From Meridianimarinicoccus zhengii (GTDB lineage Bacteria > Pseudomonadota > Alphaproteobacteria > Rhodobacterales > Rhodobacteraceae), in NCBI RefSeq assembly GCF_003254465.1, contig NZ_QDFI01000037.1, forward strand, positions 1 through 41,369: 41,369 nucleotides of DNA. The letters run 5' to 3'. Positions within the stretch are counted from its first letter, which is position 1; every line of letters begins with the position of its first letter. Under the pieces are notes generated by a model. It saw nothing but the letters and a program-made list of their open reading frames with translations. It searched no databases and was not told where the DNA came from. Positions 8,561-16,984 of the stretch are shown here, in pieces. The position numbers were made by a program, and so were the translations under genes.

Positions 8561-9178
8561 TCAGCCCGCTTCCGGGTCCGTCATCATCATCGACGGGCGC
8601 ATGGCGAAATCGGCATGCCATGCGGCAAGCGCCGGGTGATCCGGGCGCCATTGGCGCGTCCCGTGGCGGAAATCGAGATAGGACAGCGCGACCCCGACGG
8701 CGACCTGCGCCATGTCGAGCCGCCCGGCCAGATGTGCCATCCAGCGCCCTTCGATGGCCGACAGCGTGCGCGTGATCCGTGCCCACCACGCATCGAGCAA
8801 CGCCTCGCTGACCTGCGCGGGATCGCGCAGGCGCCGTTCATAGACCATCGCCACAGCGGTATCGAGCATGCCTTCCGCCGTCGCTTCGAGCGTCAATACC
8901 GACCAGAGCGCGGGCGGCGCGGGATAGAGGCCCGCGCCATAAAGATCGTCGAGATAGCGGCAGATCACCCGGCTGTCATGGATGGCGGGTCCGTCATCGC
9001 GTTCAAGCGTCGGTATCCGGCCCAGCGGGTTATGGCCGATGGGCATGGTGCCGGTGTCGAAGGGCGACCCCGCGACCGTGACGAAGGCGACCGCGTCGGT
9101 CTGCCCCGCCTCGGCTAGCAAGACGCGCACCTTGCGCACATAGGGCGACGCCGGGGCGCCGTGCAGTCGCAGGGTCAT
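8561..9178 (-). CDS. Glutathione S-transferase family protein
   Basis: This 205-residue protein has the GST layout. The N-terminal thioredoxin-fold domain (MTLRLHGAPASPYVRKVRVLLAEAG...GRIPTLERDDGPAIHDSRVICRYLDD) has the cis-Pro region (RIPTL) and the glutathione-binding D-S pair at residues 68-69. An all-helical C-terminal domain follows. Ser12 in ASPYVRK is at the likely catalytic Ser position of bacterial beta/theta-like GSTs. The substrate is unknown. The start codon overlaps the stop of the 92-residue membrane protein gene by four bases (ATGA), so the two are translationally coupled and probably act in one process. Confidence 0.88.
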   Translation of the reverse strand: MTLRLHGAPASPYVRKVRVLLAEAGQTDAVAFVTVAGSPFDTGTMPIGHNPLGRIPTLERDDGPAIHDSRVICRYLDDLYGAGLYPAPPALWSVLTLEATAEGMLDTAVAMVYERRLRDPAQVSEALLDAWWARITRTLSAIEGRWMAHLAGRLDMAQVAVGVALSYLDFRHGTRQWRPDHPALAAWHADFAMRPSMMMTDPEAG

Positions 9179-9453
9179 GCGCGCCGCAGTCGCAGGCGCC
9201 CCAGCGCGGCAAGGTCGATTTCCACACCCGGCCCGCTGTCCCCCAGCCGGATGGTGCGCCGCAGGCGCAGGCTTGCGCGCGTGGCCTCACCGTCGCGGTG
9301 CAGGGTGGTGCCTTCGGGCAGGTCGTCCAGCGCGTCCTCGGTACGTTGGTCGCGGCGCGCGGGCGCGGCGGCACGCCACGCGGCATAGACGGCAAGCCCC
9401 ACGGCGGCATAGCGCGCGGCGACAAGGGCGGTCGGAACAAGGGGCAGGGCCAT
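9175..9453 (-). CDS. Small membrane-anchored protein of unknown function
   Basis: This 92-residue protein is not one I recognise. Residues about 8-28 (ALVAARYAAVGLAVYAAWRAA) form one membrane segment. A charged linker (PARRDQRTEDALDDLPEGTT) and a short Arg-rich C-terminal part (LRLRRTIRLGDSGPGVEIDLAALGRLRLRR) follow, which look like paired beta strands in the cytoplasm. GGAGG lies five bases before the ATG. The stop overlaps the GST start (ATGA). The coupling and the ribosome site argue that it is a real gene. Confidence 0.7.
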   Translation of the reverse strand: MALPLVPTALVAARYAAVGLAVYAAWRAAAPARRDQRTEDALDDLPEGTTLHRDGEATRASLRLRRTIRLGDSGPGVEIDLAALGRLRLRRA

Positions 9454-9539
9454 GATGACCTCCGGCGGGCGGTTGGCGCGTGTCTGGGCGGAGTGAAGCA
9501 GGAACCGGCCCCGCGGGCAAGGCCCTGCCGCGGTCGTGG

Positions 9540-9571
9540 CGCCGCGCGCGCGATCCGACCTGCGCGCGGCG
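9540..9571. terminator. GC hairpin downstream of the VPLPA-CTERM gene
   Basis: CGCCGCGCG (9540-9548) pairs with CGCGCGGCG (9563-9571), a nine-base-pair stem with a 14-base loop. It lies just past the stop (9577) of the minus-strand gene. No U-tract follows, so it may act as a processing or stability element, not a true terminator. Confidence 0.35.
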
Positions 9572-9576
9572 TTGCG

Positions 9577-10164
9577 TCAACCGGCGCGCTGCCGCCGCCC
9601 GGCCAGCCCCAGCGCCGCGATGCCGCCCATCAGCAGCGCCGCAGCGGGCGGCAGCGGAACCGCCGGGATCACGTCGCCGAAGCGCACGTCCACATGGCTG
9701 GCGGTTGCGTCGGGCGCATCTTCCAGCAGGACGGTGAACCGCGTCTCGCCGAGCGGGAGGACGAAATCGAGATAGTCGTGGTATCCGCAGGGCGCATCGT
9801 CCACGTTCGTCCACGGCGTTTCAATATCGTCGATGAACAGCGTGAAGCCGGGTTTCCACGGCGCGGCGGTGCCGTCGCAATTGCCGAACGCCTGGAAGGT
9901 CATCACGGGCACCGGGTTCGGCGCCGTGTTGGTCACGGTGAAATCGATGACCGGGGTCGGCACGGTATCGACGCCGGCTATGTCCACGAACCACGCGTAT
10001 CCGACGAACGGCGCGGGCCAATCGAAGGCCGGACCGGGGTAGACGGGTGAAACACCGATCCCGCCATAGCCGGGCAACGTCGGAAGCGGCGACGCCGACA
10101 GCGCCGCGGGTGCCACAAGGGCCGCAACGGCCAGCAGGCGCGATATCTTCCTTGAAATGAACAT
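9577..10164 (-). CDS. VPLPA-CTERM sorting domain exported protein
   Basis: This 195-residue protein has an N-terminal signal peptide (MFISRKISRLLAVAALVAPAALSA) and a C-terminal sorting signal: the motif VPLPPAAALL, a hydrophobic helix and a terminal RRQR cluster. This is the VPLPA-CTERM variant of PEP-CTERM seals known from Rhodobacterales, which are thought to be processed by an exosortase-type enzyme at the membrane. The body (about residues 30-165) is beta-rich with two Cys (FGNCDG, DDAPCGYHD) that could form a disulfide; I do not recognise its fold. The ATG at 10164 has GGGAGGA seven bases upstream. It is flanked by its own promoter and by a hairpin, so it is a monocistronic unit. No exosortase is in this window. 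Confidence 0.82.
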   Translation of the reverse strand: MFISRKISRLLAVAALVAPAALSASPLPTLPGYGGIGVSPVYPGPAFDWPAPFVGYAWFVDIAGVDTVPTPVIDFTVTNTAPNPVPVMTFQAFGNCDGTAAPWKPGFTLFIDDIETPWTNVDDAPCGYHDYLDFVLPLGETRFTVLLEDAPDATASHVDVRFGDVIPAVPLPPAAALLMGGIAALGLAGRRQRAG

Positions 10165-10185
10165 GTGCAAATCCTCCCGGCGGCC

Positions 10186-10214
10186 ATCGAAGCCCGCGGA
10201 TGACCTTAAGTCAA
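10186..10214 (-). promoter_or_regulatory. Candidate promoter of the VPLPA-CTERM gene
   Basis: On the minus strand TTGACT (10214-10209), 17 bases, TTCGAT (10191-10186). The -35 is five of six to consensus and the -10 three of six. It sits between the mtaB stop and the start at 10164, the expected place. Confidence 0.5.
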
Positions 10215-10223
10215 CTCCTGTGA

Positions 10224-11471
10224 TCAGGCCGCGAGCCGGGTACCGTCATGGCCGCGGATGCGCGCCTGCACGATCCGGCCTTCGGGTTGGGGCGCGTCGA
10301 AGCGCACTTCGGCGAAGTGCGCGGTCCGGCCCAGATCGGGGGCTTCCATCAGCACGTCGTGCATCTGCCCGACCTGTGCCGACAGATGCGCTGCCACCGC
10401 CGCCGCCCCCGCCGCCCGAAGCCGGGCGGCGCGGCCCCGGATGGCCATGCCGTCCACCTGCGGCATCTTCGCGGCGGGCGTGCCGGGGCGCGGCGAATAG
10501 GGGAAGACATGCAGCCATGTCAGTCCGCACTCGTCCACCAGCCGCAGCGAGTTTTCGAACATCGCGTCGGTCTCGGTGGGAAAGCCCGCGATGAGATCCG
10601 CGCCGAAGGTCATGTCGGGGCGCAGGCGCCGTGCGTCTTCGCAGAAGCGGATCGCATCGTCGCGCAGGTGGCGGCGTTTCATGCGCTTCAGGATCATGTC
10701 GTCGCCCGCCTGAAGGCTCAGGTGCAGGTGGGGCATCAGGCGCGGTTCCGTGGCGATCGCTTCCATCAGGTCCGGATCGGCCTCGATGCTGTCGATGGAG
10801 CTGATGCGCAGGCGCGGCAGGTCCGGCACCAGCCGCAGGATGCGCCGCACGAGATTGCCGAGCGGCGGCCTGCCCGGCAGGTCCGCGCCCCAGCTTGTCA
10901 GGTCCACGCCGGTCAGCACGACCTCGTGGAAGCCGCTGTCGACCAGCCGCTTGATCTGGTCCACCACGACACCGGCGGGGACGGAGCGCGAATTGCCGCG
11001 TCCGAACGGGATGATGCAGAAGGTGCAGCGATGGTCGCAGCCGTTCTGGACCTGCACATAGGCGCGCGACCGGGTGCCGAACCCGTCGATCAGGTGATGC
11101 GCGGTCTCTGTCACCGACATGATGTCGTTGACCTGAACCCGGTCGGTGCCTGCAGTGCCCGCCAGCCCCGCCCACGTGCCGGGCGACATCTTCTCGGTAT
11201 TGCCGATGACGTGGTCCACCTCGGCCATGCCGGTGAAGCCTGCCGGATCGATCTGTGCCGCGCAGCCTGTCACCACGATGCGCGCGGCGGGATTGTCGCG
11301 GCGGGCGCGGCGGATGTCCTGGCGCGCCTTGCGCACGGCCTCCGCCGTCACGGCGCAGGTGTTGATGACGATGGCGTCCGTCAGCCCGGCGTCCTCCGCC
11401 ATGCGCCGCATCGCTTCGGATTCATAGGCGTTCAGCCGGCAGCCATGGGTGGAAAAGACCGGCGCGCTCAT
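10224..11471 (-). CDS. mtaB: tRNA t6A37 methylthiotransferase (MtaB-like radical SAM)
   Basis: This 415-residue protein is a methylthiotransferase of the MiaB/RimO/MtaB group, which adds a methylthio group to N6-threonylcarbamoyladenosine at tRNA position 37. The N-terminal UPF0004 domain carries the three cluster cysteines C11 (STHGCRLN), C39 (NTCAVT) and C70 (VTGCAAQ). The radical-SAM motif is C145-x3-C149-x2-C152 (GCDHRCTFC). The SAM-domain pieces [18 protein letters not shown] and [13 protein letters not shown] follow, then a TRAM-like C-terminus. HGCRLN and [12 protein letters not shown] point to the MtaB subgroup and not MiaB. The ATG at 11471 overlaps the dapF stop (ATGA), so the pair is one operon. 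The dapF-mtaB pairing is common in this group of bacteria. Confidence 0.92.
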   Translation of the reverse strand: MSAPVFSTHGCRLNAYESEAMRRMAEDAGLTDAIVINTCAVTAEAVRKARQDIRRARRDNPAARIVVTGCAAQIDPAGFTGMAEVDHVIGNTEKMSPGTWAGLAGTAGTDRVQVNDIMSVTETAHHLIDGFGTRSRAYVQVQNGCDHRCTFCIIPFGRGNSRSVPAGVVVDQIKRLVDSGFHEVVLTGVDLTSWGADLPGRPPLGNLVRRILRLVPDLPRLRISSIDSIEADPDLMEAIATEPRLMPHLHLSLQAGDDMILKRMKRRHLRDDAIRFCEDARRLRPDMTFGADLIAGFPTETDAMFENSLRLVDECGLTWLHVFPYSPRPGTPAAKMPQVDGMAIRGRAARLRAAGAAAVAAHLSAQVGQMHDVLMEAPDLGRTAHFAEVRFDAPQPEGRIVQARIRGHDGTRLAA

Positions 11472-12307
11472 GCCACGCCCGCCAGCCACGCGGGCGACAG
11501 CGTGCCGTCGAAGACATGGGCGGTCGGGCCGGTCATCCAGACCCCGTCGTCGCGCCAGTCGATGGACAGCCAGCCGCCGTCAAGCTCGATTTCGACGGCG
11601 CGGGGGGTCAGGCCGAGCAGATGGGTGGCGACCGCCGTGGCGCAGGCCCCCGACCCGCAGGCGAGCGTGACGCCCGCGCCCCGTTCCCACACCCGAAGCC
11701 GAAGGGTGCCGTCGGCGCGACAATGGACGAATTCGACATTGGTCCGTTCGGGGAACAGCGGATCGTGTTCGACCAGCGGGCCGCGCGTGGTGACCGGCGC
11801 CGCGGCGGCATCGGGGACGACGAAGACGCAATGGGGATTGCCCATGCCCACGGCGGCAGGCGCCCCGTCGAGCGGCAGCGCCATCGTGTCCACGTCGCGC
11901 GCGAGCGGGATCGCGCGCCAGTCGCGCTGGGGCTGGCCCATGTTCACGCTGACCCGCCCATCTGGGCCGCGTGTGGCTTCGAGAATGCCGCGGTCGGTTT
12001 CGATGGTCAGATGCGCGGCACTGGTCGCCGCCATCTCGCGCGCGGCGACGCAGCGCGTGGCGTTGCCGCAAGCCCCCGCGATGCTGCCATCGGCATTCCA
12101 GAACCGCAGGCGCAGGGCGGCACGGTCCGCAGGCAGGATCTCGGCCAGCTGGTCGAAGCCCACCCCGCGGTTGCGGTCCCCCAGCGCGCGCGCCAGCGGC
12201 GCCGTCACCGGCGGCAGGCCGGGACGGGTATCGATCATCACGAAGTCGTTGCCCAGCCCGTGCATCTTGACGAAGGGCAGCGGTGCAGGCGCCTGTTCTG
12301 TGCTCAT
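11468..12307 (-). CDS. dapF: Diaminopimelate epimerase
   Basis: This 279-residue protein interconverts LL- and meso-diaminopimelate for lysine and peptidoglycan synthesis. The two catalytic cysteines are visible as mirror-image motifs: C80 in GACGNATRC and C217 in [19 protein letters not shown] at the N-terminus is the family signature. The length is typical (270-290). The ATG at 12307 begins the conserved region a few residues before [10 protein letters not shown]; the longer in-frame opening upstream is not conserved-looking. The gene overlaps mtaB downstream by four bases. Upstream it diverges from the promoter of tRNA-Lys. Confidence 0.96.
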   Translation of the reverse strand: MSTEQAPAPLPFVKMHGLGNDFVMIDTRPGLPPVTAPLARALGDRNRGVGFDQLAEILPADRAALRLRFWNADGSIAGACGNATRCVAAREMAATSAAHLTIETDRGILEATRGPDGRVSVNMGQPQRDWRAIPLARDVDTMALPLDGAPAAVGMGNPHCVFVVPDAAAAPVTTRGPLVEHDPLFPERTNVEFVHCRADGTLRLRVWERGAGVTLACGSGACATAVATHLLGLTPRAVEIELDGGWLSIDWRDDGVWMTGPTAHVFDGTLSPAWLAGVA

Positions 12308-12373
12308 GGCGCGGCCTATAGACCTGCACCGGGGCGGAATCCAGCCCGCACCGAAAAAACTGCGCAAAGTGCC

Positions 12374-12402
12374 TTGACCCCCCGTGCCGCGCTTTGTAGA
12401 GC
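12374..12402 (+). promoter_or_regulatory. Candidate stable-RNA promoter for tRNA-Lys
   Basis: TTGACC (12374-12379), 17 bases, TAGAGC (12397-12402) reads toward the tRNA. The -35 is strong and the C-rich spacer resembles alphaproteobacterial stable-RNA promoters. Transcription would start near 12409, leaving a leader of about 130 bases before the mature tRNA. Confidence 0.55.
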
Positions 12403-12540
12403 GCAGGTCTCGACGGGCGGTGCCTGAGGCGGATGCTGCATCTGCACAGGCAACGCCCAAGGCACGCGGCGCGCGGTTCCAGACCGCACCTGCACGCCCC
12501 GAGATGCCGCGACGGAACGACCGTCGTGCGACGAGAAGAT

Positions 12541-12616
12541 GGGCCGTTAGCTCAGTTGGTAGAGCAACTGACTTTTAATCAGTGGGTCGCAGGTTCGAAT
12601 CCTGCACGGCTCACCA
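12541..12616 (+). tRNA. tRNA-Lys (anticodon UUU)
   Basis: The 76-base sequence folds as a full cloverleaf. The acceptor arms are GGGCCGT and ACGGCTC (one G-U pair), with an encoded CCA at 12614-12616. The anticodon stem ACTGA/TCAGT frames the loop CTTTTAA, giving anticodon TTT at 12574-12576. The T arm has GGTTCGAATCC. It decodes AAA and AAG. Upstream is a stable-RNA-like promoter; no clear intrinsic terminator follows. Confidence 0.97.
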
Positions 12617-12701
12617 TCTCTCGAACCGTTTCCTTGTTCATGGCGGGGTCAGCGCACCCCTGATACACGCGCATGCGGGATGGGTCGTCGTGGCCCTTAC
12701 A

Positions 12702-13385
12702 TCAGGCGCGGCGCCGCGCCGGAAGACGGGGCATGGGTATCGCCAGCGCGCGCCTGCCGGTCAGGATCGCGCGGGCTTCCGGCCCCATCAGCCCGTCAAG
12801 CGCCGGATCGGTTGTGGCCAGCCCGCCGGTATAGGTGCCGAAGGCGGGCAGGATCACCCGGCAGCGATCTGCCAGGAAACAGGGCCGCGCCACGCTGGCC
12901 CCGCGCAGCGCGATCCGTGCCTTGGGGTGGTAGTGTCCCGACACCTCCCCCGCCGCGCCGGGCCGGGCCATGTGGCGGAACGTGACGGCGCCCGCAAGCA
13001 GGGCCGCACGGTGCGTCCCCGGCAGGTCGAGCGGGCCGGGGTCGTGGTTGCCTTCGACCCATGTCCAGTCCCGTCCGGCCATCAGCCGCAAAAGCCAGGC
13101 GCGGTGATCGGCCGCCAGCGCCGCCCCGGCCGCGAGATCGTCGAAACTGTCGCCAAGGCAGACCACCCGCCGCGCGCCGGTCGCCGCCAGCGCCGCGTCG
13201 AGCCGCGACAGCGTGTCCGCGGTGTCATAGGGCGGCAGCACCGGGCCGCCGCGCCGGGCCATGCGCTCGGCCTTGCCGAGATGCAGGTCGGACACGCACA
13301 GAAGCCCCGCCGCCGGCCACCAGAGTGCACCGGACGGCAAGGCATGGAACGTTTCCGCGCAGAACGTGAAGGCATGGCTGTTCAT
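12702..13385 (-). CDS. pdeM: Ligase-associated DNA damage response endonuclease PdeM
   Basis: This 227-residue protein is a calcineurin-like metallophosphatase of the PdeM family. The metal-binding motifs are in order: D33-x-H35 (VSDLHLGKAE), GDSFDD (78-83), GNHD (112-115) and GHYH (150-153). In the family, the nuclease is genomically associated with an Lhr-like helicase, an ATP-dependent ligase and a beta-CASP exonuclease, thought to form a DNA-repair set. Here the helicase gene is close by on the same strand, but the ligase and the exonuclease are not in the window. An MBL-fold gene of another type lies 54 bases upstream. Confidence 0.9.
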   Translation of the reverse strand: MNSHAFTFCAETFHALPSGALWWPAAGLLCVSDLHLGKAERMARRGGPVLPPYDTADTLSRLDAALAATGARRVVCLGDSFDDLAAGAALAADHRAWLLRLMAGRDWTWVEGNHDPGPLDLPGTHRAALLAGAVTFRHMARPGAAGEVSGHYHPKARIALRGASVARPCFLADRCRVILPAFGTYTGGLATTDPALDGLMGPEARAILTGRRALAIPMPRLPARRRA

Positions 13386-13439
13386 GCCCTGTTCTCAACC
13401 CATTCCGGCCCGCGGCGCAAGGGGCAACGGACCGGGTAA

Positions 13440-14393
13440 TCAGGCCGCGCCGTAGTCGAAGGCCGCCGGGATGGCGAGATAGCCGTCCCCCGCCCGCGCG
13501 ATGGTGGCGAGGCCCGGAAAGCCGATATGTGACCCGGCGATCATCAGCCGGTCCGTGGCCACCCGGTCGAGCAGCAGCGCGCGCGTGGCCGCGGCCAGCG
13601 CCGGTTCCACGTCGAAGCCGATCGTGACCTCGGGGCGGGCAAGCTGCACAGGTGCGACATGGACGATATCGGCCCAGATGAGCAGGCTGTCGTCGCCCGA
13701 TGCGATCATCAGCCCGGAATGGCCCGGCGTGTGCCCGGGCAACGGCATGGCGGTGAGACCCGGCGCGATCTCGTCATCCGCTTCGAATACCCGCAGCCGG
13801 TCACCATAGGCGGTCAACACGCCCTGGGCGAGGGCGGCGAAGTTCTGCATCATTTCGGGCATGGCGGTGAAATTGGCAGGTTCGCCCCAGAACGCGCGGT
13901 CGGCGTCATGGACCACCAGTTCGGCATTGGGAAACACCGCCATCCCGTCTCGCACCGCGCCGCCCACGTGGTCGGGGTGCAAGTGGGTGGCGAACAGATG
14001 CGTGATGTCCGCCGGCGCGATCCCCGTGGCGGCAAGATTGGCCGGCAGGTTGTCGATCTCGGGACCGAAGGCGCCGCCGGTGCCGGCATCCACAAGCACC
14101 TTGAGATCGCCTGTTTCGACAAGGAACGCGTTCACACCGGACAGGAAGTTGCCGGGATCGCGATGGGCGGCCGTCAGGATCGCGGCGTAGTTATCTTCGG
14201 AAATGCCCTGCAACGGTGCGTGCCCCAGCGCGATGCCCCCGTCCGACAGGGCGGTCACGGTGATGTCGCCCACCGCGCGCCGTTGGGCCTGCGGCAGCGC
14301 GTGCGGCGCATCGCCATGGGCGCGGGCGAAGGTCGCGGGCAGGGTGGCCAGCCCGGCGGCGGGCGCGAGGCTGAGGAACTGGCGGCGTTTCAT
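13440..14393 (-). CDS. Tat-exported metallo-beta-lactamase-fold hydrolase
   Basis: This 317-residue protein begins with a twin-arginine signal (RRQFLSLAPAAGLATLPATF). The MBL-fold metal motif H137-x-H139-x-D141-H142 (THLHPDH) is intact. LPGHTPGHSGLMI and ILADIVH-type residues (LLIWADIVH) supply further ligands, and GSHIGFPG near the C-terminus the last His. The domain resembles AttM/YtnP-type quorum-quenching lactonases and similar exported hydrolases; the substrate is unknown. It is not the beta-CASP exonuclease expected in the lhr-pdeM repair set. The ATG at 14393 starts the Tat signal. It lies 70 bases after the helicase gene and 54 before pdeM, on the same strand. Confidence 0.88.
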   Translation of the reverse strand: MKRRQFLSLAPAAGLATLPATFARAHGDAPHALPQAQRRAVGDITVTALSDGGIALGHAPLQGISEDNYAAILTAAHRDPGNFLSGVNAFLVETGDLKVLVDAGTGGAFGPEIDNLPANLAATGIAPADITHLFATHLHPDHVGGAVRDGMAVFPNAELVVHDADRAFWGEPANFTAMPEMMQNFAALAQGVLTAYGDRLRVFEADDEIAPGLTAMPLPGHTPGHSGLMIASGDDSLLIWADIVHVAPVQLARPEVTIGFDVEPALAAATRALLLDRVATDRLMIAGSHIGFPGLATIARAGDGYLAIPAAFDYGAA

Positions 14394-14463
14394 GGTCGTC
14401 TCCCTTGTTGGTTGCGCGCAGTCTATGCGGGCGGCGCGCGTCCGCCAGCCCCTTTCGCGCGGA

Positions 14464-16881
14464 TCAGGCGGTATCTGGTGCCCCAAGCCCGGCCTCGGCC
14501 AGCAGACGTTCCGCCGCTTCGGCCAGCAACCGTTCCGCGCCTGCACCCTGCACCGGCACGCGGCCGGGTTCGAGAAACAGGGGGGCGGCCAGCGGGGTGA
14601 CACGGGGCAGGGTGACGTGATCAACCCGGCCGCGGGTGCGGGCGATCATCTCCTCGATCCGGCCGAAATCCACGAGACCGCGCCGCGCCTCCTCCCGCGT
14701 GATCTGCAGCAGCAAGTGGTCGGGGTCGTATTTGCGCAACGTGTCATAGAGGATATCGGACGAAAACGTCGCCTGCCGCCCGGTCTTGCGCTTGCCGGGG
14801 CTCTGGCGGTCGATCAGCCCGGCGATGATGGCGCTGGCCTTGAATGTGCGTTTCATCACGGCATTGCCCGCGAGCCATGTCTCGAACCCCGTGCGCAGGT
14901 TGTCGCCCGTGAACAGCGGGGCAGGGTCGGTCAGCGGGTCCACCGACCACACGAGCACGGCATAATCCGTGGCGACGAAGCCGAGCGGACCGAGCCCCAG
15001 GTCCTCCATCCGCTGGGTCAGCAGCAGGCCCAGCGTCTGCATCGCGTTGCGCCCGGCGAAGCCGTAGACGCAGGTATGCGCGCGCCCGTCATGGGGGAAG
15101 CTTTCGATCAGCAGCCGGTCGGCACGCGGCATCCGGGACACGCGCCTTTGCAGGTGCAGCCAATCGCGCGTGTGGGCGGGCAGGTCGGGCCAGTCGTCCT
15201 GCGCCATCATGGTCAGGATGCGGTCCGACAGTTGCGTGGAGGTGGCGAACTTGGTGCCCATGAAGGTGGCGATCTTTGGCGTGTCGCCGCCGCGGCGCGT
15301 GACCTCCACCGTCAACTCGCGCAGGCCTTCGTAACGCACGATCTGCCCGCCAATCAGGAAGGTGTCGCCGGGGGTGAGCGTCGCGGCGAAGGCTTCCTCC
15401 ACCTCGCCCAGCGGCGCACCGCCGCGTCCGCGCAGCCGCACCTTGAGCGTGTCGGTATCCATGATCGTGCCAAGGTTCATGCGGATCTGGCGCGCGGCGC
15501 GCGGGTCGCGCAGTTGCCAGGTGCCGTCGGGGCGCTGTTGCAGCCTTTGCCAGCGGTCGTACGCCCGCAGCGCGTAGCCACCCGTGGCACAGAAATCGAG
15601 GCAGGCGTCGAAGGCGTCGCGGGAAAGCGCGGCATAGGGTCCGGCGGTTGTGACCTCGGCATAGAGCGCATCGGCGTCGAACGGCCCCGCGCAGGCGGCG
15701 ATCAGGATGTGCTGGCAGAGCACGTCGCGCGGCCCCGGCCCGCGCGGGTCGCCGTCGAGCGCGCCCGCGCGCACCGCATCCAGCGCCGCGTGGCATTCCA
15801 CCAGTTCGAACCGGTTGGCGGGCACGATGCGGGCCTTGGACGGCGCGTTGTAGCGGTGGTTCGCCCGCCCGATCCGCTGCACGAGGCGTTTGACGTTCTT
15901 CGGCGCGCCGACCTGGATCACCAGATCCACGTCGCCCCAGTCGATCCCGAGATCGAGCGATCCGGTACACACGATGGCACGCAGGTCGCCCGTGACCATC
16001 GCGCCTTCGACGCGGGCGCGCTGTTCGCGCGACAGCGATCCGTGGTGGATGCCGATCGGCAGGGCATCGGCGTTCTGCAGCCATAGATCGTGGAAAAACA
16101 GTTCCGCCTGGGCGCGGGTGTTGTGGAAGATCAGCGTGGTGCGGTGGGCGCGGACGGCATCCAGCACTGCGGGGATGGCGTAGCGCCCGCCGCCCCCGGA
16201 CCATGGCGGCGGCGCGGGCACGTCCAGAAGGGCGATGTCCGGCGCGGGGCCGGGATCGGCGGTCAGGATGCGGCAGGGCTGCGGGTGGCGGGCGAGGAAG
16301 CGCGCGATGGCGGCCGGGTCCTCCACCGTGGCCGACAGCCCGACGCGGCGCAGGTCAGGGCACAGCGATTGCAGCCGGGACAGCGCCAACATCAGCTGGT
16401 CACCGCGCTTGCTTTCGGCGAGCGCATGGATCTCGTCAACCACGACCCGTTGCAGCCCTGCGAAGATGCGCGGCGCGTCTTCGTAGCTCAGGAGCAGCGC
16501 AAGCGACTCGGGCGTCGTCAGCAGGATATGCGGCGGGTCGGCGCGCTGGCGCTTCCGCGCGGTTGCCGTCGTGTCGCCGGTGCGGTCTTCCACCCGGATG
16601 GGCAGGCCCGCCTCGGCGATGGGCGTTTCCAGGTTGCGGCGGATGTCCGTGGCCAGCGCCTTGAGCGGGCTGACATATAGCGTGTGGAGCCCCGTGCGCG
16701 GCGTCTCTGTCAGTTCGGCCAGTGTGGGCAGGAAGCCCGACAGGGTCTTGCCCCCGCCGGTGGGTGCGATCAGCAGGCAGGCGGGATCACGCGCGGCGTC
16801 GAGCATGTCCTGCTGGTGCGGATGCAGCGACCAGCCGCGTCGGGCCAGCCAGTCGTGCAGGGGCGTGGGAAGCGCTGTCAT
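14464..16881 (-). CDS. Ligase-associated Lhr-like DEXH-box helicase
   Basis: This 805-residue protein is an SF2 helicase of the Lhr type, in the ligase-associated group. Walker A is APTGGGKT (39-46), Walker B is DEIH (149-152), and motif III is SAT (VGLSATVEDP). The second RecA domain contains FHNTRAQAELFFHDLW, IVCTGSLDLGIDWGDVDLVIQVGAP and QRIGRANHR (motif VI). A winged-helix and Lhr core domain follow. Lhr proteins unwind DNA and DNA/RNA hybrids in repair. The ATG at 16881 is preferred; a GTG three codons upstream is possible. The gene leads the group with the MBL-fold gene and pdeM. An intrinsic terminator of the previous operon lies just upstream. Confidence 0.92.
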   Translation of the reverse strand: MTALPTPLHDWLARRGWSLHPHQQDMLDAARDPACLLIAPTGGGKTLSGFLPTLAELTETPRTGLHTLYVSPLKALATDIRRNLETPIAEAGLPIRVEDRTGDTTATARKRQRADPPHILLTTPESLALLLSYEDAPRIFAGLQRVVVDEIHALAESKRGDQLMLALSRLQSLCPDLRRVGLSATVEDPAAIARFLARHPQPCRILTADPGPAPDIALLDVPAPPPWSGGGGRYAIPAVLDAVRAHRTTLIFHNTRAQAELFFHDLWLQNADALPIGIHHGSLSREQRARVEGAMVTGDLRAIVCTGSLDLGIDWGDVDLVIQVGAPKNVKRLVQRIGRANHRYNAPSKARIVPANRFELVECHAALDAVRAGALDGDPRGPGPRDVLCQHILIAACAGPFDADALYAEVTTAGPYAALSRDAFDACLDFCATGGYALRAYDRWQRLQQRPDGTWQLRDPRAARQIRMNLGTIMDTDTLKVRLRGRGGAPLGEVEEAFAATLTPGDTFLIGGQIVRYEGLRELTVEVTRRGGDTPKIATFMGTKFATSTQLSDRILTMMAQDDWPDLPAHTRDWLHLQRRVSRMPRADRLLIESFPHDGRAHTCVYGFAGRNAMQTLGLLLTQRMEDLGLGPLGFVATDYAVLVWSVDPLTDPAPLFTGDNLRTGFETWLAGNAVMKRTFKASAIIAGLIDRQSPGKRKTGRQATFSSDILYDTLRKYDPDHLLLQITREEARRGLVDFGRIEEMIARTRGRVDHVTLPRVTPLAAPLFLEPGRVPVQGAGAERLLAEAAERLLAEAGLGAPDTA

Positions 16882-16928
16882 CTGCGGCACCTAGGCGGCC
16901 TGCGCGACAAGGGCCAGCGCGCGGAAAC

Positions 16929-16961
16929 GAAAAACCCGCCCGGATGCGGCTCCGGGCGGGG
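16929..16961 (-). terminator. Intrinsic terminator of the scoA-VOC-scoB operon
   Basis: On the minus strand CCCGCCCGGA (16960-16951), six bases, TCCGGGCGGG (16944-16935) form a ten-base-pair stem followed by TTTTTCG. It lies 24 bases after the scoB stop. This is the clearest intrinsic terminator in the window. Confidence 0.88.
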
Positions 16962-16984
16962 TCTTCATGTCGATTTGGGTGGCG

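Noticed and set aside
13440-14393. The MBL gene as the beta-CASP DNA-repair exonuclease of the ligase-associated set
   Set aside because: It carries a Tat export signal and lactonase-like features, and lacks beta-CASP motifs that I can see.
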